A stretch of DNA of 64,000 bases from positions 396,406-460,405 of the forward strand of contig NZ_JAGQDC010000002.1 of assembly GCF_023282985.1 (NCBI RefSeq). The letters run 5' to 3'. The position numbers were made by a program, and so were the translations under genes. The notes below the pieces were generated by a model, which ran no database searches, was not told the DNA's origin, and saw only the letters and a list, made by a program, of their open reading frames with translations. Numbering within the stretch: the first letter of the stretch is position 1; the number at the start of each line of letters is the position of its first letter. Shown here in pieces: positions 20,513 to 29,071 of the stretch. The DNA comes from Serratia silvae (lineage in GTDB: Bacteria; Pseudomonadota; Gammaproteobacteria; Enterobacterales; Enterobacteriaceae).

Positions 20513-20540
20513 GGGCGCTGCATACTGCGCCCATTTTTTT
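20513..20540 (+). terminator. Rho-independent terminator after flgJ
   Basis: Stem GGGCGC / GCGCCC with an 8-base loop followed by A and seven T. It closes the flgB–J operon and lies immediately before the flgK promoter. Confidence 0.9.
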
Positions 20541-20543
20541 ACC

Positions 20544-20570
20544 TCAAGTTTTCCGTCAGATGGCCGATAC
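20544..20570 (+). promoter_or_regulatory. Sigma-28 promoter for flgKL
   Basis: TCAAGTTT, 11 bases, GCCGATAC. This is a near-consensus FliA promoter placed about 80 bases before flgK, consistent with late (class 3) expression of the hook-filament junction genes. Confidence 0.9.
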
Positions 20571-20649
20571 CCAAAACAGGCTGGATGGTAACACCCGGCA
20601 CACTATTTGACCTCTGTGGGCCGCTGGCACCGCAGCATAAGGAACCTCT

Positions 20650-22299
20650 ATGAACAGCTTGATAAATACCGCGATGAGTGGCCTGAATGCGGCGCAGGTT
20701 GCACTTAGCACCGTCAGTAATAATATTTCCAACTACAACGTGGCGGGCTATAACCGCCAAACCGCGATCCTGGCGCAAAACGGCGGCCTGGGTACCATGA
20801 ACGGGTTTATCGGCAACGGTGCCACCGTGACTACGGTTAATCGCGAGTATAACCAGTTCATCATGAACCAGCTGCGCGGGGCGCAAAGCGATGCTTCAGC
20901 CCAGGGCAGCTACTTTGAGAAAGTCTCCCAGATCGATAACCTGCTGGCGTCCAAGAGCAACACCTTGGCGTCGGGGATGGAAGATTTCTTCAAAAACCTG
21001 CAAAACGTAGTCAGCAATGCTGGGGATGATGCCGCTCGTCAGACCGTGTTAGGCAAGGCTAACGGCCTGGTGAATCAGTTCAACAATGCGGATAAGTATC
21101 TGCGTGATATGGATGCGGGCGTCAACCAGCAACTGAGTGACAGCGCCACGCAGATCAATACCTATAGCGAGCAAATCGCCCGCTTGAATAATGAAATCAC
21201 CCAGATGCGTGCCAGCAGCGGCGGCAGCGAGCCGAATGCTCTGCTGGATCAGCGCGATCAACTGGTGACGGAACTTAACAAGGTCGTCGGGGTTCAGGTC
21301 ACCCAGCAGGACGGTGACGCCTATACCGTGACCTTCGCCAACGGCTTGACGCTGGTGCAAGGCAACACCTCCTATCAGGTGGCTGCTGTGCCTTCCAGCA
21401 AAGATCCGTCCCGCCTGACGCTCGGCTACGATCGCGGCAATGGCACTAACGAAATACCGGAAAGCCAGATTGGCAGCGGCAGCGTCAGCGGCGTGTTGAA
21501 ATTCCGCAGCGAATCGTTGGACGGCGCGCGTAATCAGTTGGGGCAACTGGCCCTGGCGCTGGCCGATAGCTTTAACCAGCAGCATCGTGAAGGTTTTGAT
21601 ATCAACGGCGAACCGGGGGAGGATTTCTTCAGCTTCTCTGGTGGGCGAACGGTCAACAATACCAATAACACCGGCAATGCTTCGCTTTCGGTCTCCTTTA
21701 CCGACACCAGCAAGGTCAAGGCCAGTGACTATCGCATGGAGTTTGATGGTACCAACTGGCAGGTTACGCGCCTGTCCGACAACGTCAAAGTACCTGCCAC
21801 CGCAGGCACCGATGCGGATGGCAAACCGACGCTGAGCTTTGATGGCCTGCAGGTCGGCGTGACGGGCAACGCGAAAAAGAATGACAGCTTCACCGTGAAA
21901 CCGGTTAGCGATGTGGCCGGTACCTTGAAGGTCGCCATCAGCGACTCGGCCAAGTTTGCTGCCGCAGGGGCAGAGGATGGTGGTAAGGGCGATAATGACA
22001 ACGTCAAGAAACTGCTCGATCTGCAAACCGCCAAAGTGGTGGACGGCAAAGCAACCTTGAGCGGTGCCTATGCGGGATTGGTGAGCAGCGTAGGTAACCA
22101 GACGGCTACCGCCAAGGCCAACAGCACCGCACAGACTAATATTGTGACCCAATTGCAAACCCAACAGCAGTCCATCTCCGGGGTCAACCTGGATGAAGAG
22201 TATGGCGAACTGCTGCGTTTCCAACAGTATTACATGGCCAATGCGCAGGTGATCCAGACTGCCAGCTCGTTGTTTGACGCCATACTGAATATTCGTTGA
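20650..22299 (+). CDS. flgK: Hook-filament junction protein FlgK (HAP1)
   Basis: First junction protein joining the hook to the filament, exported with the help of FlgN. It has 549 residues. The N-terminal MSGLNAAQVALSTVSNNISNYNVAGYNRQ motif and the C-terminal SGVNLDEEYGELLRFQQYYMANAQVIQ helix form the D0/D1 core. The variable middle carries the species-specific surface domains. Confidence 0.98.
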   Translation: MNSLINTAMSGLNAAQVALSTVSNNISNYNVAGYNRQTAILAQNGGLGTMNGFIGNGATVTTVNREYNQFIMNQLRGAQSDASAQGSYFEKVSQIDNLLASKSNTLASGMEDFFKNLQNVVSNAGDDAARQTVLGKANGLVNQFNNADKYLRDMDAGVNQQLSDSATQINTYSEQIARLNNEITQMRASSGGSEPNALLDQRDQLVTELNKVVGVQVTQQDGDAYTVTFANGLTLVQGNTSYQVAAVPSSKDPSRLTLGYDRGNGTNEIPESQIGSGSVSGVLKFRSESLDGARNQLGQLALALADSFNQQHREGFDINGEPGEDFFSFSGGRTVNNTNNTGNASLSVSFTDTSKVKASDYRMEFDGTNWQVTRLSDNVKVPATAGTDADGKPTLSFDGLQVGVTGNAKKNDSFTVKPVSDVAGTLKVAISDSAKFAAAGAEDGGKGDNDNVKKLLDLQTAKVVDGKATLSGAYAGLVSSVGNQTATAKANSTAQTNIVTQLQTQQQSISGVNLDEEYGELLRFQQYYMANAQVIQTASSLFDAILNIR

Positions 22300-22311
22300 T
22301 TTTACCGTTAA

Positions 22312-22335
22312 CCACAGCCGGTATGCCGGCTGTGG
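22312..22335 (+). other. Hairpin between flgK and flgL
   Basis: A perfect 10-bp stem (CCACAGCCGG / CCGGCTGTGG) with a TATG loop and no T tract after it. It is a probable intercistronic stem that sets relative flgK and flgL mRNA levels; the role is inferred. Confidence 0.7.
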
Positions 22336-22359
22336 ATGCCCTTATTGAGGAACTCAACC

Positions 22360-23322
22360 ATGCGCATGAGCACCAGCATGATCTACCAACAGAACCTGTC
22401 GGGGGTCACCAATAATCAGTCTCTGTGGATGCAGTCCGGGCAGCAGCTTTCCAGCGGCAAGCGCGTGCTTTACCCTTCGGACGATCCGTTAGCGGCGTCA
22501 CAGGCGGTGATGATCTCGCAGTCGATGTCAGAAAACAGTCAGTACGCGTTGGCGCGGACTTTTGCCCGTCAGAACATCTCGATGGAAGAAACCGTGCTGC
22601 GTAGCGCCGCCGACGGTATCAAGGATATGAAAGCGCTGATCGTCAACGCTGGTGACGGCACGCTCAGCGACAATGACCGCGACTCTTTGGCCACCCAGTT
22701 GCAGGGGCTGAGAGATCAGCTACTCAGCCAGGCCAACAGCACCGACGGTAACGGCCGTTTTATTTTCGCTGGCTTTGCCAATGACAAAGCACCGTTTGTT
22801 GAGCAGGGTGGCAAGGTGGTTTATCAGGGCAGCAACTCGGCCATTGAGCAGAAAGTGGATGCCAACCGCACCATGACCGTGGGTCACACCGGCAGCTCGG
22901 TATTTATGTCGTTAACCAGCAATATCAAACCGGAACCGGACGGTAGCCCTTCCGAAGCTAACGTGTTCGAGAGTATCGACACGGCGCTGAATGCGTTGAA
23001 AACCCCGCTGCAAGGGGCCGATGAGGCTACCCGTGCGCAGGTGACGGCGGCACTTGATAAGGCAACCCGTGGCCTGGATAACAGCTATAACAACGTGCTG
23101 AGCACCAGTGCGGTGCTGGGAACTCAACTGCAAGAGTTGGACGTGCTGGACAGCATCGGCATTGAAAACAATACGGCAAACCAAAATCAGCTGTCTGCGC
23201 TGGTTGATGCGGATATGGTAGAGGCGATCTCGTCTTACTACATGCAGCAGGCGGCCTTGCAGGCCTCTTACAAGACCTTCAGTGATATGCAGGGCATGTC
23301 GCTATTCCAGATGAACCGATAG
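22360..23322 (+). CDS. flgL: Hook-filament junction protein FlgL (HAP3)
   Basis: Second junction protein, a flagellin-like subunit bound by FlgN before export. ATG 22360 (MRMSTSMIYQQNL) gives 320 residues and has TGAGGA at a good distance. An upstream ATG at 22336 is in frame but lies in the hairpin tail and gives a non-family leader. The C-terminal TALQASYK-like helix (here AALQASYKTFSDMQGMSLF) is intact. Last flagellar gene before the decayed biosynthetic cluster. Confidence 0.97.
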   Translation: MRMSTSMIYQQNLSGVTNNQSLWMQSGQQLSSGKRVLYPSDDPLAASQAVMISQSMSENSQYALARTFARQNISMEETVLRSAADGIKDMKALIVNAGDGTLSDNDRDSLATQLQGLRDQLLSQANSTDGNGRFIFAGFANDKAPFVEQGGKVVYQGSNSAIEQKVDANRTMTVGHTGSSVFMSLTSNIKPEPDGSPSEANVFESIDTALNALKTPLQGADEATRAQVTAALDKATRGLDNSYNNVLSTSAVLGTQLQELDVLDSIGIENNTANQNQLSALVDADMVEAISSYYMQQAALQASYKTFSDMQGMSLFQMNR

Positions 23323-23327
23323 GAGAT

Positions 23328-23355
23328 CTGCCGTCTCTTCGGCAGAATGGTTTTC
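23328..23355 (+). terminator. Weak terminator after flgL
   Basis: Stem CTGCCG / CGGCAG with a TCTCTT loop, followed by AATGGTTTT. The T run is short, so termination may be partial. Confidence 0.4.
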
Positions 23356-23460
23356 AGCGTGTCGAGGAAAGGTGAGGAGTGGCAACACTGCTCACCGATT
23401 TTCTGAAGCAGAGGCGATTGCTGGGTACAGCGTACTTTAAATCGGTTTTTTTCCCATGTT

Positions 23461-23830
23461 TCATGCCCAAGGTTCTGTGAACCTTTCACATTGCAGTTGC
23501 CGGTTTATCCACTGTGGATCCTGCAACGGTGACAGATGCCCGCCGTCATATGTGACGACCCTGACAGCCAAGTTTCGGGCGAAGTGCAACTGCAAATCTG
23601 GCGACGTTAAGCCATCACGCAGGGTGATAACGTAACTGACCGGGCAGCGCAATCGTGTGATTCCCGCAGGCGGAGTGTCGAGCAGGAGTTGCACCGGTTC
23701 AGATTGCGCCAGCGGGGCAGACTGGCCCAGAGAACGGATGAACTGCAGGGGGTTTTCCAGGCGGATCTTACCGCAGCCCATATCAAGGCGGCAGATGTCG
23801 AGTAACCGGCGCTGCTGATGACATTGGCAA
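23461..23830 (-). pseudogene. Alpha/beta hydrolase C-terminal remnant
   Basis: The frame encodes the last third of an alpha/beta-hydrolase-like protein, with the block VSYVITLRDGLTSPDLQLHF followed by VVTYDGGHLSPLQDP, where the His before LSPL fits the catalytic His of that fold. No nucleophile elbow (G-X-S-X-G) is present upstream. At about 23.83 kb the frame runs out of the neighbouring asparagine-synthetase fragment, indicating a deletion junction. The first ATG in the frame is at 23781. It is probably the last remnant of the decayed cluster. Confidence 0.5.
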
Positions 23831-23968
23831 CCGAGTCATACCGAGAGCACCACCGGGCAGAGTCATCAGCCCTTCGCCGTAGGGGCCACGGTGGTGTAAT
23901 TGTTCCAATGCCCGGCGAAAGCGCGTCATATCGAATCCGGGCCCGATGTCGCCTAAGATGCCACACAT
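23783..23968 (-). pseudogene. Asparagine synthetase-like N-terminal fragment
   Basis: The 61-codon frame begins MCGILGDIG and continues LHHRGPYGEG and GALGMTRLPM, the class II glutamine amidotransferase pattern of asparagine synthetases (Cys2 nucleophile, HRGPD-like loop, LGxxRL). Only about the first 50 residues are family-like; the frame then meets the hydrolase remnant in another frame and stops. An intact enzyme would have more than 500 residues. Such amidotransferases serve as amide-forming enzymes in natural-product clusters. Confidence 0.6.
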
Positions 23969-23974
23969 TATGCG

Positions 23975-25357
23975 TTATGCGCTCCTCCCGGCGAGCAGCG
24001 CCGTGAGCGCCCCGCGGTCGTGTTTGCCCGCGCCGTTTAGGGGGAGTTTTTGTTGCAGGCAGACCACCGAGCGTGGCGCCCGAAGCGTTCCCAGGTGCTG
24101 GCTCAACCACCGCATCAATGTCGCTTCCTGTAATGCTTCTCCCTGAATGACGGCGATATAGTCTTCACCGTAAAGTTCGCAGGCTACCTTCAGGCAGCAG
24201 GCATCAACCACATCATCACGGGTGTTGAGCAGTTGTTCGCATTCGTTGAGATGAAACAGGTTACCGCCTTTATTGATGGTATTGTCTGCCCGGCCTAATA
24301 CATGGAAACCGCCCCGTTCATCGAAAAAGGCGATGTCTTGCGTATCCAACCAGCCATCCTGCATCACTTGTGCGGTCAGCGTTGGTTGGTTGACGTAGCC
24401 GGAAAACAGGCTCGGAGTCCGTACCCATAGCCGGCCACGTTCGCCCGGCGTGTGAATTTCCTGCCCTTGCTCATCGGTCAGGCGTAGCGACAGGCCAGCG
24501 GCGCGAAATGGTGCTGAAACGCGTCTTGCAAACCGGCATCTAGCCGGGCAGAACCAGCCACGCACAACAGGCGGGAAAGCGGCAGGCGTTCTGACGGAGG
24601 AAGCCCTTCTTTCACCATAAAATTGACGATAGGTGGAACCATATACAGAAAAGTGATGGATAACTCATTAACGAGATGCCAAAAGTATGTACTGTCCGCC
24701 CAGCAATGCAGGGGCAGTAAGACCACGCTGCCACCGTAAAGTAGAGGGAAAAGGAAATTTATCCCCAAAATACCCAGCCCACTGACGCGGTAAAAACAGC
24801 CAGCACGGGTGTGTTCTCCGGTACCTAGGCAGCGCTGACCAATACTGTATGCGTTGATCATTGCCTGTTGGCTTAGGACGATGCCTTTGGGTTTGCCGGT
24901 TGTCCCGGAAGTGAAAATGATCATCTTGCTGGCGCTGGCGGCCTGGTCGTCAAAGGCAACATCGCTGCGGGCCGATAAATCAGGCACGAACTGCAATGGG
25001 GCGAATTCATCATCAATCGAATTGGCGCTGACCAACACCTGTAACGCCATTTCCTTAATGATGGCGCGCCTGGCCGCAATGCCCCATTCGGGATCGATCA
25101 GGATCAGTGCTTTCCTGGCACGTATCACGCCGTAAATCAGACATAAGCAGGTGTAGCTGTTGTCCAGCAGAACGCCGATGCCGCTCCCTGGCAACGCGGC
25201 GAATTGCCAGGCCAACGCATCAACCCTGGCGTTAGTCTCTCCCCAGGTGTAATCCGTCGTAGATAGTGGGTCGCGCATCGGTCAGCAAGGTACGCTGCGC
25301 GAATGTCTGTGCGAGCCGGCGCAGGGTACTGTCCAGCGTGGTCGGTAAGTATTCCAT
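23975..25357 (-). pseudogene. Broken AMP-forming acyl/aminoacyl ligase
   Basis: Originally an adenylation enzyme of the ANL family. The start ATG 25357 has GGAGAGG upstream and gives MEYLPTTLDSTLRRLAQ; it shifts frame near 25.27 kb. The middle frame (25278–24478) has the IIFTSGTTGKPKGIV P-loop. It ends in a stop exactly where the family aromatic-Gly-x-Thr-Glu motif should be. The last frame (from about 24.5 kb) has the hinge region GRADNTINKGGNLF and the A10 lysine in LPLNGAGKHDR. Two disruptions, one removing the adenylate-binding motif, make it non-functional. It begins 9 bp after the methyltransferase gene. Confidence 0.85.
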
Positions 25358-25366
25358 CCACCTCTC

Positions 25367-26113
25367 CTAACGGTTGACTGCGGTAAACGCATGAATATCG
25401 AAGTTGACAGCGACTGCAGGCGCTTGGTCGATATCCATAACGGCGGACATAAACTGACGGGCGTAAGCTTCTCCCCCTTCCTGCTCGATATAGCGGGTTA
25501 CATAGCTGGTGGATAAAAAGAACAGCGCCACTTCTTCCGGCGTCAGGAAGATGATGTTGGCAAACACTTCCCGGCGGGCGTCCCGCAGGTGTGGGCAATC
25601 ACGCATCAGCTCAAGCGTGTCGTCATATTGGGTCAACCGGGGATCGCGGTAGCGTGACCAGCGGGTGACCAGTTCCTGCTCGATATAGTCACGTAACGGG
25701 CCGTAGGTAATGGGAAAATCGTATTTGTAGGCGCAGAACAGGCCACCGGGTTTAAGCCAGTGTTGCATCTTCATCAGGATTGCCCGGCGATCCATCCAGT
25801 AAAATGAGGTTGCGCTGGTAATCAGATCGAAAGGACGCGACGGTGAGAACGCTTCTGCAGGTGACACGCTGAATGTGATATCGGGATAGTTGTGGCGCGC
25901 TTTGTCGATCAGGGCATCGCCGATGTCGCAGCCTTCCACATGATCGAACCGCCCCCGCAGACGGATGGTTGATACGCCATTGCCACAGCCGATATCCAAG
26001 GCGGCTTGCGTCGCGGGCGCACGGTCGGCAAGCGACGTGTACAGTGTGTCCGGATAAGAGATTTTCCCCCTGACGACATCATAAGCCTGGGCATTTTTAT
26101 TAAATTGTTTCAT
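25367..26113 (-). CDS. SAM-dependent class I methyltransferase
   Basis: Intact 248-residue protein with motif I (AALDIGCGNG, about residues 38–47), an acidic end to strand beta-2 (EGCDIG), and ITSATSFYWMD followed by the W-LKPGG post-motif, all typical of small-molecule methyltransferases of the Methyltransf_11 type. The start overlaps the stop of the upstream chimeric gene (ATGA), and the broken ligase begins 9 bp later, so the three formed one operon. The substrate is unknown. With its partners broken it may be a non-functional survivor. Confidence 0.85.
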   Translation of the reverse strand: MKQFNKNAQAYDVVRGKISYPDTLYTSLADRAPATQAALDIGCGNGVSTIRLRGRFDHVEGCDIGDALIDKARHNYPDITFSVSPAEAFSPSRPFDLITSATSFYWMDRRAILMKMQHWLKPGGLFCAYKYDFPITYGPLRDYIEQELVTRWSRYRDPRLTQYDDTLELMRDCPHLRDARREVFANIIFLTPEEVALFFLSTSYVTRYIEQEGGEAYARQFMSAVMDIDQAPAVAVNFDIHAFTAVNR

Positions 26114-27504
26114 TGCGTTATCTCCAGCAGGCTATCGTGGTAATCACCTTTGTGAACGAAATTGATGTAGGTGCCGCATCCGCGGATAAAGCGGTAAGAG
26201 TGAGCGACGCCCGCGGGAATAAAGACACTTGAGGGGCTGTGCAATCGTCGGATTTCGCCGCCGAGATCGACTTCGACCTCCAGCCCGGCGTAATCCTGAC
26301 CGTCGCCGAGAAACAGAAATACGGAATCGCAGTTATGGATGTGGCTATCCACGTGACCGGTTTCGGCCGAATCATCTGCCCCGGCCATGGAAAATTGCCG
26401 AGCGATAAAGTAGTACAGCGATCCATCCACCAAGCGTTTATCCAGCATAACGAAGCGTTTGCCGGGGCCGTGGCGGTGGTATTTTAGCTCGGTAGCGGAT
26501 TTTTCAAACGGCGTCAGGAAGAGTTCCTGTTGTTGCAGGGGGGTAAAGCGCTCCAGGGAGACCCGGTTATTAATGCGCTCTGGATCGAAAATGCTGTAGG
26601 CCGCGGAATCCTGCTGCATTGCCAGCTGGTGCAAGCGGGCGACATGCACAAAGGCGTTTTTACCGACCACGGGTTGCATAGGCGAGACCGGGATCCGGCT
26701 GTAGGCCTCCGTCAGCTCGGAGACGGCCAGAATATTGGTAATGTTGAAGCGGCTCTGCTCAAAGCGTGTCGCGAGGAGCGTGATGAGCTGGAAGGTGTCC
26801 GTGATGCCGGCACGCTCACCGATACCGTTACAACTGGTGGAATGCCAGTTCACCCCGGCTTGAATGACGTTCAGCGTGTTGGCCAGGGCCAGGCCGCGGT
26901 CATTGTGTACGTGATACTCAAACTCTACGTCAGGAAACTCGTGGCGTAATAGCGATAGCACGTCAAAAGTTTCGTTCGGCAGCAGTATGCCGACGATGGC
27001 TTTGGGTTCCCCAGTGCTGCCCGATGAAAAATTGACATAAGCGGCATGACTGGCGGGGGTATCTGCAAAGCACAACGAAGTGGGGCGAGTGTCGACGTTG
27101 AAATGCAGCAGAGGAATATCTTTCGGAATATTGCCCGGCAGAATGTCTGAGCCACTCAGGATCAGGCGACAATCTAGACGCTTAAGTTGTTGTTCGAGCC
27201 AGCTTACGGGTTGTTTCGCATCGACATAAACATAGTGATTGCCTGATAGGACAATGGCGACAAGCGCCACAATGGTCGCTATACCAAGTTGCCCGGTAAC
27301 GCCAATGCATATGCTTTGCTCTGATGGCGCTACAGGAAACTGCTGGGCAAGATTCTGCGCTGCGGCATAAAGCTGCCCATAGTTTACATATTCTGTACTG
27401 TTAATTGCAGCCTGATTGTCAGCTAACGTTTCCAGTAGCTTTAATGGGTTATAATTTATTGATTTAATTTGATTTACCAAGTGGTTATACAAACGCCAAT
27501 ACAA
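26110..27504 (-). CDS. Chimeric AMP-binding / HMGL-like / cupin protein
   Basis: Single 464-codon frame with three unlike parts. Residues 1–172 are the N-terminal part of an adenylation domain up to the P-loop AYVNFSSGSTGEPKAI. Residues about 173–325 are the second half of a homocitrate/isopropylmalate-synthase-like TIM barrel (FEYHVHNDRGLALANT, then STSCNGIGERAG, later VVGKNAFVH). Residues about 335–464 are a cupin with SHIHNCDSVFLFLG and an IPAGVAHSY motif. Both enzymes lack half of their fold at the join, so an in-frame deletion between two former genes is likely. The start is uncertain (TTG 27504, or TTG 27480). Confidence 0.75.
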   Translation of the reverse strand: MYWRLYNHLVNQIKSINYNPLKLLETLADNQAAINSTEYVNYGQLYAAAQNLAQQFPVAPSEQSICIGVTGQLGIATIVALVAIVLSGNHYVYVDAKQPVSWLEQQLKRLDCRLILSGSDILPGNIPKDIPLLHFNVDTRPTSLCFADTPASHAAYVNFSSGSTGEPKAIVGILLPNETFDVLSLLRHEFPDVEFEYHVHNDRGLALANTLNVIQAGVNWHSTSCNGIGERAGITDTFQLITLLATRFEQSRFNITNILAVSELTEAYSRIPVSPMQPVVGKNAFVHVARLHQLAMQQDSAAYSIFDPERINNRVSLERFTPLQQQELFLTPFEKSATELKYHRHGPGKRFVMLDKRLVDGSLYYFIARQFSMAGADDSAETGHVDSHIHNCDSVFLFLGDGQDYAGLEVEVDLGGEIRRLHSPSSVFIPAGVAHSYRFIRGCGTYINFVHKGDYHDSLLEITQ

Positions 27505-27683
27505 AACCTATACTTTTGTCTAGTTCTTGATGTTAAGAAATAATGATGTTTTACGCCATTTCTAAATTGTAAAAATTTTTACTAAAAATGGTTTTCTTTG
27601 TTAATTTTTGTGTGCTTTTTTGGCGTTTGGCTGTCATTGAATGCCGTGCAGGCAGTAACGGGAAAAGTGAACCGGAGAAAGAA

Positions 27684-28400
27684 ATGTTTACTACCGAGCG
27701 GGTGGCATCCGTGGGAGGATTTATCACGGCATGTGTGAGTGGAAGAGTACAGGGGACTGTGGGGGTTACTTGGTGCCGAGTGACGTATTTAGCTGCACGT
27801 CTCCCGCAGTTTCCACCTGGCATAAGTCTGACGCCACTACCGGCAAGATTGCGGGGAGCGGTTAGCGGGCGGAAAGCGGATTTTCAGGCCGGGCGTTTGG
27901 CCGCTAGACAGGCGTTATGCGTTGCGGGGGCTGGGGGCTTGGCTGTTGGGGCAACGGAAGAGGGGGTTCCGCTGTGGCCTGATGGATGGCGAGGCTCAAT
28001 CACGCATACGGGGGAGCGGGCAATTGCCGTGACGGCGCGCGAAGCACATACTCGTTTGGTGGGGGTTGACTGCGAGCATTATGTTCCCGGCATTGGTGAA
28101 GAAATCGCCGGTAGTATACTTTCGGATAAAGAGCAGCGCTTCCTGGCATTGTCGGATGTCCCTTTATCCTTGGCAGTGATGATCGTGTTCAGTGCTAAAG
28201 AGAGTTTGTACAAAGCTCTGTGGCCGATAGTACGCCGGTTTTTTGATTTTTCCGCTGCCGAAGTTTGTGCTCTTGACAGTAAAGAAGGTGGCTTTGCGTT
28301 ACGGTTGACGGAGGATTTATCTGCATCCTGGCCATCTGGTTCAGTGATCAATGGTCGGTTTGTATTTGTTGATGGGTATATTACGACGCTGATACTGTAA
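27684..28400 (+). CDS. 4'-phosphopantetheinyl transferase, EntD/Sfp type
   Basis: Transfers phosphopantetheine from CoA to carrier-protein serines. ATG 27684, with CGGAG upstream, gives 238 residues. Visible motifs are GRKADFQAGRLAARQAL, WRGSITHTGERAIAV, GVDCE (metal-binding Asp and Glu) and FSAKESLYKAL, in the order found in EntD. It is divergent from the decayed adenylation cluster and appears intact. No carrier protein or NRPS gene remains nearby, so its present target must be elsewhere. A longer reading from 27588 adds an AT-rich leader I do not trust. Confidence 0.88.
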   Translation: MFTTERVASVGGFITACVSGRVQGTVGVTWCRVTYLAARLPQFPPGISLTPLPARLRGAVSGRKADFQAGRLAARQALCVAGAGGLAVGATEEGVPLWPDGWRGSITHTGERAIAVTAREAHTRLVGVDCEHYVPGIGEEIAGSILSDKEQRFLALSDVPLSLAVMIVFSAKESLYKALWPIVRRFFDFSAAEVCALDSKEGGFALRLTEDLSASWPSGSVINGRFVFVDGYITTLIL

Positions 28401-28510
28401 TGTCCGTTAAACCCAATCCTTAACAGGGGATATATTCGTCACGATGGGCGCGGGCGAAACATACAGCACTCCTATAACGTTTTTTCTGGGGCGGATATTT
28501 GCAGGGTAGG

Positions 28511-28555
28511 GCACGATGCACTATAACATGGATATAGTGCATTGTGCCGTTTTTA
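28511..28555 (+). terminator. Long hairpin and T run downstream of the PPTase gene
   Basis: A 14-bp stem with one G·T pair (28511–28524 / 28534–28547) and a 9-base loop, then CCGTTTTT. It is probably the terminator for the phosphopantetheinyl transferase gene, 110 bp after its stop. The remaining bases from 28401 show no gene. Confidence 0.6.
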
Positions 28556-28643
28556 CACGGCTCGATTTAACGTCGGGAAACGCCAAGATATTCAGGCTGG
28601 ATAAGTGATCTTACTATTTTTAACGCTATGCATTAAAAACAGG

Positions 28644-28769
28644 TTATTTTTTCTTTTTTGATACGGTCCAGATTTTACCGCAGGCGGACGGTGTAATCTG
28701 AATGCGGTTGGTGGCCCAATGCGCCATGCCCAAGGCTCTGCGTGCTTTCCTGTTGGTTTTCGTCTTCAT
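28644..28769 (-). CDS. Small basic protein, possibly Sra (S22)-like
   Basis: A 41-codon gene below usual length cut-offs. ATG 28769 is preceded by AGGAG with a 6-base spacer, a textbook ribosome site. The product is strongly basic, with an N-terminal NRKARRALGMAHWATN segment and a KKKK end. The pattern M-K...NR-AR--LG--H---N recalls the N-terminus of E. coli Sra, the stationary-phase ribosome-associated protein, but the second half differs. It lies alone in a 670-bp AT-rich gap; bases 28800–29071 show no gene. Confidence 0.5.
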   Translation of the reverse strand: MKTKTNRKARRALGMAHWATNRIQITPSACGKIWTVSKKKK

Positions 28770-29071
28770 TCCATGCTCCTGGCCGTATTGAGGTAATTAA
28801 GTTGAGATAAATAAAATATCGTTGCCTGAAAACTCGGTTATTTTATTTTCTTGGTTATCCGTTTTTTAATAAACCACCAACCAGGTTAATGGCTTTGGCT
28901 CGTGTTTTTATACGATGTGGGGTTTATTTTATGAGGCTATTCTAAAGGGGGTATTTTATTATTCAAGTCCGGGAGGATAATCGCCGCTAAATCTGGTTAA
29001 TTTCGCTTTTTCAACTTTTTATCTCGGAAAATATCTTTCCCTGCTAGTTTGTTTCGCGAGTAACCTCGAGG

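Noticed and set aside
21049..22224. Long antisense frame of 391 codons opposite flgK
   Set aside because: It mirrors the codon pattern of flgK, has no family features and lies wholly within a certain gene.
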